From contig JALWKH010000230.1 of assembly GCA_026996635.1 (NCBI GenBank), positions 1 to 15,417 of the forward strand: 15,417 nt of DNA, in the 5' to 3' direction. Positions 12,708 to 15,417 of this stretch are shown here, piece by piece. This DNA comes from Bacteroidales bacterium. GTDB taxonomy: Bacteria > Bacteroidota > Bacteroidia > Bacteroidales > JALTDM01. The translations under genes were made by a program, and so were the position numbers. Below the pieces are notes generated by a model, which saw nothing but the letters and a program-made list of their open reading frames with translations, had not been told where the DNA came from and searched no databases. Numbering within the stretch: the stretch's first letter is position 1; each line of letters begins with the position of its first letter.

Positions 12708-13295
12708 TCATTTCTTGTAAAAATTCATTTCGTCGATAAAATTCCACACTTTGGGATGTAGGAAATACCGTATGTCTTTGCCTTCTTTTATGGCTTGGCG
12801 GATGAATGAAGCGGAGATTTGCATAACCGGAGCATCCACTTTGACAACATTAGGATAATCCACATTTGAAATATCATAGCCAGGACGCGGGTAAACATAC
12901 ATTTTGTAATTTTTGCTTATGTACTCGTAATTTTTCCATTTATGAAAATGCTTCAAATTGTCTGCACCCATTATCAGCGAAAACTCCCTGTCGGGATATT
13001 TTTCCTTGAGGTAAGTCAGCGTGTTGATTGTGTACGATGGTTGGGGCAAGCCGAACTCTATGTTTGATGCCTTAAAACGGTAATCGTCTTCTACTGCTAG
13101 ATTTACCATATAATACCTGTGGTTGTCAGCCAAAAGGCTTTTCTTTTCTTTGAACGGGTTTTGCGGTGAAACAATGAACCAAATTTGCTGTAAGTCGCTG
13201 TATTCCACAATATAATTCGCTATTGCAAGGTGTCCTATGTGAATGGGGTTGAACGACCCGAAAAAAAGTCCTATTTTGGTAAAAACTGTTGTCAT
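12708..13295 (-). CDS. nadD: Nicotinate-nucleotide adenylyltransferase (NadD)
   Basis: The 195-residue cytoplasmic enzyme joins nicotinate mononucleotide and ATP to form deamido-NAD, a step shared by de novo and salvage NAD synthesis. The nucleotidyltransferase signature GSFNPIHIGH lies at residues 13-22 with the HxGH histidines H19 and H22. The substrate-binding MGADNLKHFHKW is in the middle, and the C-terminal SASFIRQAIKEG corresponds to the ISSTxIR motif. Length is normal for the family. The start ATG is followed by only seven residues before the first strand, as expected. It stands alone between nhaC (87 bases upstream, same strand) and its terminator-like hairpins. No clear -7 box was found, so read-through from nhaC is possible. 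Confidence 0.95.
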   Translation of the reverse strand: MTTVFTKIGLFFGSFNPIHIGHLAIANYIVEYSDLQQIWFIVSPQNPFKEKKSLLADNHRYYMVNLAVEDDYRFKASNIEFGLPQPSYTINTLTYLKEKYPDREFSLIMGADNLKHFHKWKNYEYISKNYKMYVYPRPGYDISNVDYPNVVKVDAPVMQISASFIRQAIKEGKDIRYFLHPKVWNFIDEMNFYKK

Positions 13296-13356
13296 TTTTA
13301 TTAGTTGTTAATGGTAAATGTTTGATTTTAATTATATATTTATACAAAATAAAAAT

Positions 13357-13382
13357 TTTAAAATTAAGTCATTAGCACATTT
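13357..13382 (-). repeat. Short octamer array at the nhaC stop codon
   Basis: On the - strand TAAAATGTG, CTAATGAC, TTAATTTT. The nhaC stop codon TAA forms the start of the first unit. Only about three units, so by itself weak; it gains weight from the matching arrays after the nupG-like gene and ybeY. Confidence 0.55.
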
Positions 13383-15238
13383 TACAGTTTCTTCCCTGCA
13401 AATTTAATTATCAAATACAATACAATTGCACCCAAAACATACATTATCCAAAACGGCATATTCAACGAAGTAGGCAAAATTCCCACAACAAGCGAAACGG
13501 TAGCGACCGTTACGGCATAGGGCATTTGTGTATTGACATGGTCTATGTGGCGGCAACCGCTTGCCATTGAACTCAAAATGGTTGTGTCGGAGATTGGCGA
13601 GCAGTGGTCACCGAAAACCGAACCCGTGATTATAGATGCAGCCACGCCGTAAAAAATGTGAAACGAATATGAATAGTCCAAATTGGCATCTTTTGCCAAA
13701 TACCAAGATACGGGAAGCATAATGGGATAGAGAATAGCCATTGTTCCCCACGACGAACCCGTTGAAAATGAGATGAGAGCGGAAATCAGAAATGTAATTC
13801 CCGGCACTAGAAAAACAGGTATGCTGAAAAACTGAAATACGGAAGTGAAAAAATCCGCCGTGTGCATTTGTTGGGTAAGAAGAGCCAACGACCAGGCAAG
13901 TGTGAGAATGATTATGGCTTGAAGCATCGACTTGAAACCGTCCATTGAGTATTCCATTGCCTTGGAAAGCGAAAATATCTTTTTACCCACGCTCATAAGT
14001 ATAGCCACAATCAGCGAAAATAATGAAGCCCACATTAGCGAGATAAAAGAATCCGACCTGCCGAGCGTTTCGGATATTTTCATCCAAAAAGACAAGCCGG
14101 AATTCCAAACTTCCGCCGAATAACCGGTATAAATTAGTCCTGCAAGCGTGCCGAACACTATTATTCCGACAGGTACTACTGCAAGCCAAGATGATGATCC
14201 TTTTTCTTCCTGTGTTTGTTTGTCCGTTTCAAGCGGTTTGAATTCCATTGCCTTTTTTTCAGCCCTATACATCGGTCCGAAATCCCGTCCCGTCCTAATG
14301 AGGATAAACATAAAAATAAGGGTGAAAATCGGGTAAAACGCATACTTAAGCGAATGGAGAAAAACAAGGTATGGCGACTCATCCAGTTGCAAAATGTCCA
14401 ATCCCGATTTTATATAAGAAAGCTCAGCACCTATCCAAGTGGTAATAAAAGCAATGGCAACAACGGGTGCAGCAGTAGAATCCACGATATAACTGAGCTT
14501 TTCGCGTGAAATTTTCAGCTTGTCGGTGAGTGGTCGCATGGTGTTTCCGACAACAAGTGTATTGGCATAATCGTCAAAAAAGATAATAATGCCCATGATC
14601 ATAGTGATAAGTTGCCCCGATTTGCGGTCGTTGGCATGGCGGGAGAGTTTGTTTATAATGGCTTTCATTCCGCCGTTTTTGGATACTATGTTTACAGTTC
14701 CGCCTATCAGCATCGAGAAAATGATTATGGCAACATGGTCGCTGTCGGTAAGCACTTCGGTAAGGTACTTAGGTATGTTCAGAAAGCCGTAAAGCATGCC
14801 TTCGCCGATGTTCCCGTATTGGTAAGATGCAATAATGAATGTGCCGGAATAAATACCTGCAAAAATTGCTGAAAAAACTTCTTTGAACAAAAGAGCCAAG
14901 ATTATGGCAATAAGCGGCGGCACAATGGATAGCCAAAGCGGTATGGGATTTATTGGCCGGGAAGCAATGATTTTTGAATCCGCTTTAACAGTAATTTCTT
15001 TTGTGCCGGGTACGATTTTTATTTTCAGATTTTGTGCTGTATTAGGTCTTATGGTTGTCTGAAACGGTTTACCGTTTATAAAAAGTGTTCCTTTGTAAAT
15101 TGAGTCGGAGGTGTTTTTTACTTTTATTTCGGCTTCGGTGTTTTTAATCGTTATTGCGGGAAAAGTTACTTGCAATTCGGATTTGGCAAAACCTGAAAAG
15201 GTTAAAATCAGAATAATTAGCGTGAGAAGTCTTTTCAT
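13382..15238 (-). CDS. nhaC: NhaC-family Na+/H+ antiporter with periplasmic N-terminal domain
   Basis: A 618-residue inner-membrane antiporter that should exchange Na+ for H+. The NhaC-type core begins near residue 100 and shows IIIFFDDYANTLVVGN, STAAPVVAIAF, FSTGSSWGTMAILYPIMLP and GSVFGDHCSPISDTTILSS, all typical of the family and including the acidic and polar residues of the transport path. Before the core is a signal peptide (residues 1-19, MKRLLTLIILILTFSGFAK) and about 80 residues of Thr-, Ile- and Lys-rich beta sequence with FINGKPFQTTIRPNTAQ, likely a small Ig-like domain outside the membrane. Such a domain is absent from the classical Bacillus NhaC of about 450 residues. The related substrates of this superfamily vary, so Na+/H+ exchange is the best guess. 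Confidence 0.88.
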   Translation of the reverse strand: MKRLLTLIILILTFSGFAKSELQVTFPAITIKNTEAEIKVKNTSDSIYKGTLFINGKPFQTTIRPNTAQNLKIKIVPGTKEITVKADSKIIASRPINPIPLWLSIVPPLIAIILALLFKEVFSAIFAGIYSGTFIIASYQYGNIGEGMLYGFLNIPKYLTEVLTDSDHVAIIIFSMLIGGTVNIVSKNGGMKAIINKLSRHANDRKSGQLITMIMGIIIFFDDYANTLVVGNTMRPLTDKLKISREKLSYIVDSTAAPVVAIAFITTWIGAELSYIKSGLDILQLDESPYLVFLHSLKYAFYPIFTLIFMFILIRTGRDFGPMYRAEKKAMEFKPLETDKQTQEEKGSSSWLAVVPVGIIVFGTLAGLIYTGYSAEVWNSGLSFWMKISETLGRSDSFISLMWASLFSLIVAILMSVGKKIFSLSKAMEYSMDGFKSMLQAIIILTLAWSLALLTQQMHTADFFTSVFQFFSIPVFLVPGITFLISALISFSTGSSWGTMAILYPIMLPVSWYLAKDANLDYSYSFHIFYGVAASIITGSVFGDHCSPISDTTILSSMASGCRHIDHVNTQMPYAVTVATVSLVVGILPTSLNMPFWIMYVLGAIVLYLIIKFAGKKL

Positions 15239-15258
15239 TCTTTTGGCTTTTCAATATG

Positions 15259-15266
15259 CAAAGATA
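15259..15266 (-). promoter_or_regulatory. -7 box (TATCTTTG) of nhaC
   Basis: An exact TAnnTTTG on the - strand, 20 bases before the nhaC ATG. The -33 region would fall inside the octamer array at 15271-15310, and no TTG is found at the right distance. Confidence 0.5.
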
Positions 15267-15270
15267 ATTA

Positions 15271-15356
15271 TTAATGTGGTAATGATTTAATTTGGCAATG
15301 AGGTAATAGGTTAGTTCTTAATTGTTAGTTGTTAATTGTTAATTGTTAATTGTTAA
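15271..15356 (+). repeat. Octamer array passing into heptamers, upstream of nhaC
   Basis: Octamers TTAATGTG, GTAATGAT, TTAATTTG, GCAATGAG, GTAATAGG are followed from 15311 by heptamers TTAGTTC, TTAATTG, TTAGTTG, then TTAATTG repeated. The octamer-then-heptamer order equals that of the arrays after ybeY. It is the one array not placed behind a stop codon in this window. Confidence 0.8.
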
Positions 15357-15368
15357 TGCAGTACCTAT

Positions 15369-15410
15369 ATGTGAATTATCAATTTTTAAAAAGACAAGTA
15401 CAATTCACAT
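15369..15410. other. Nine-base inverted repeat with 24-base spacer
   Basis: ATGTGAATT (15369-15377) and AATTCACAT (15402-15410) are perfect inverted copies. It could be an operator or stem-loop belonging to whatever lies right of the window. With AT-rich arms of this length, chance is possible. Confidence 0.35.
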
Positions 15411-15417
15411 TACATAA

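Overview
The window looks like chromosomal DNA from an AT-rich member of the Bacteroidota, probably Bacteroidales-like. Four things support this. KdsB implies a KDO-containing, Gram-negative envelope. A DUF4290-type gene, which as I recall is confined to this phylum, sits directly upstream of murA. Seven of the promoters listed carry an exact TAnnTTTG -7 box, the Bacteroidota sigma-factor signature, in place of a -35/-10 pair. Shine-Dalgarno sequences are not evident. No phage, transposase, CRISPR, rRNA or tRNA gene was found.

Layout: 1-329 is a set of hairpin repeats. aroE (+) follows at 330-1166. 1167-1839 is gene-free and repeat-rich. Then come osmC-family (-), kdsB (-), a small secreted protein of unknown function (+), and an operon of a DUF4290 gene and murA (-, sharing one base of stop and start). 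A pcrA/uvrD helicase (-) with the best promoter in the window ends the first half. 8079-9133 is a second kilobase of non-coding repeats. Next are a putP-like symporter and ybeY (-, four bases apart), a divergent nupG-like MFS transporter (+), nadD (-) and a large nhaC-type antiporter with a periplasmic N-terminal domain (-).

The genes are mostly housekeeping: aromatic biosynthesis (aroE), cell envelope (kdsB, murA), NAD synthesis (nadD), rRNA maturation (ybeY), DNA repair (pcrA/uvrD), and Na+- or H+-coupled transport (putP-like, nhaC, nupG-like). They do not form one pathway.

The unusual content is between the genes, where at least five repeat families can be read: (1) tandem hairpins with changing stem sequence but conserved linkers and a U-run; (2) octamer arrays passing into heptamer arrays, three of which begin at a stop codon in sense orientation; (3) 18-mers passing into 15-mers; (4) a 105-bp element present twice in opposite orientation, one copy running into ~50-bp tandem units; (5) a trio of strong 30-bp-spaced hairpins. 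Protein-level points are a Cys-to-Asp MurA active site (predicted fosfomycin insensitivity), a YbeY whose third metal-ligand His is Asp, an Asn/Arg-repeat tail on the DUF4290 protein, and the domain fusion on NhaC. I found no convincing new defence or mobile system; the repeat families are the best candidates for something undescribed.
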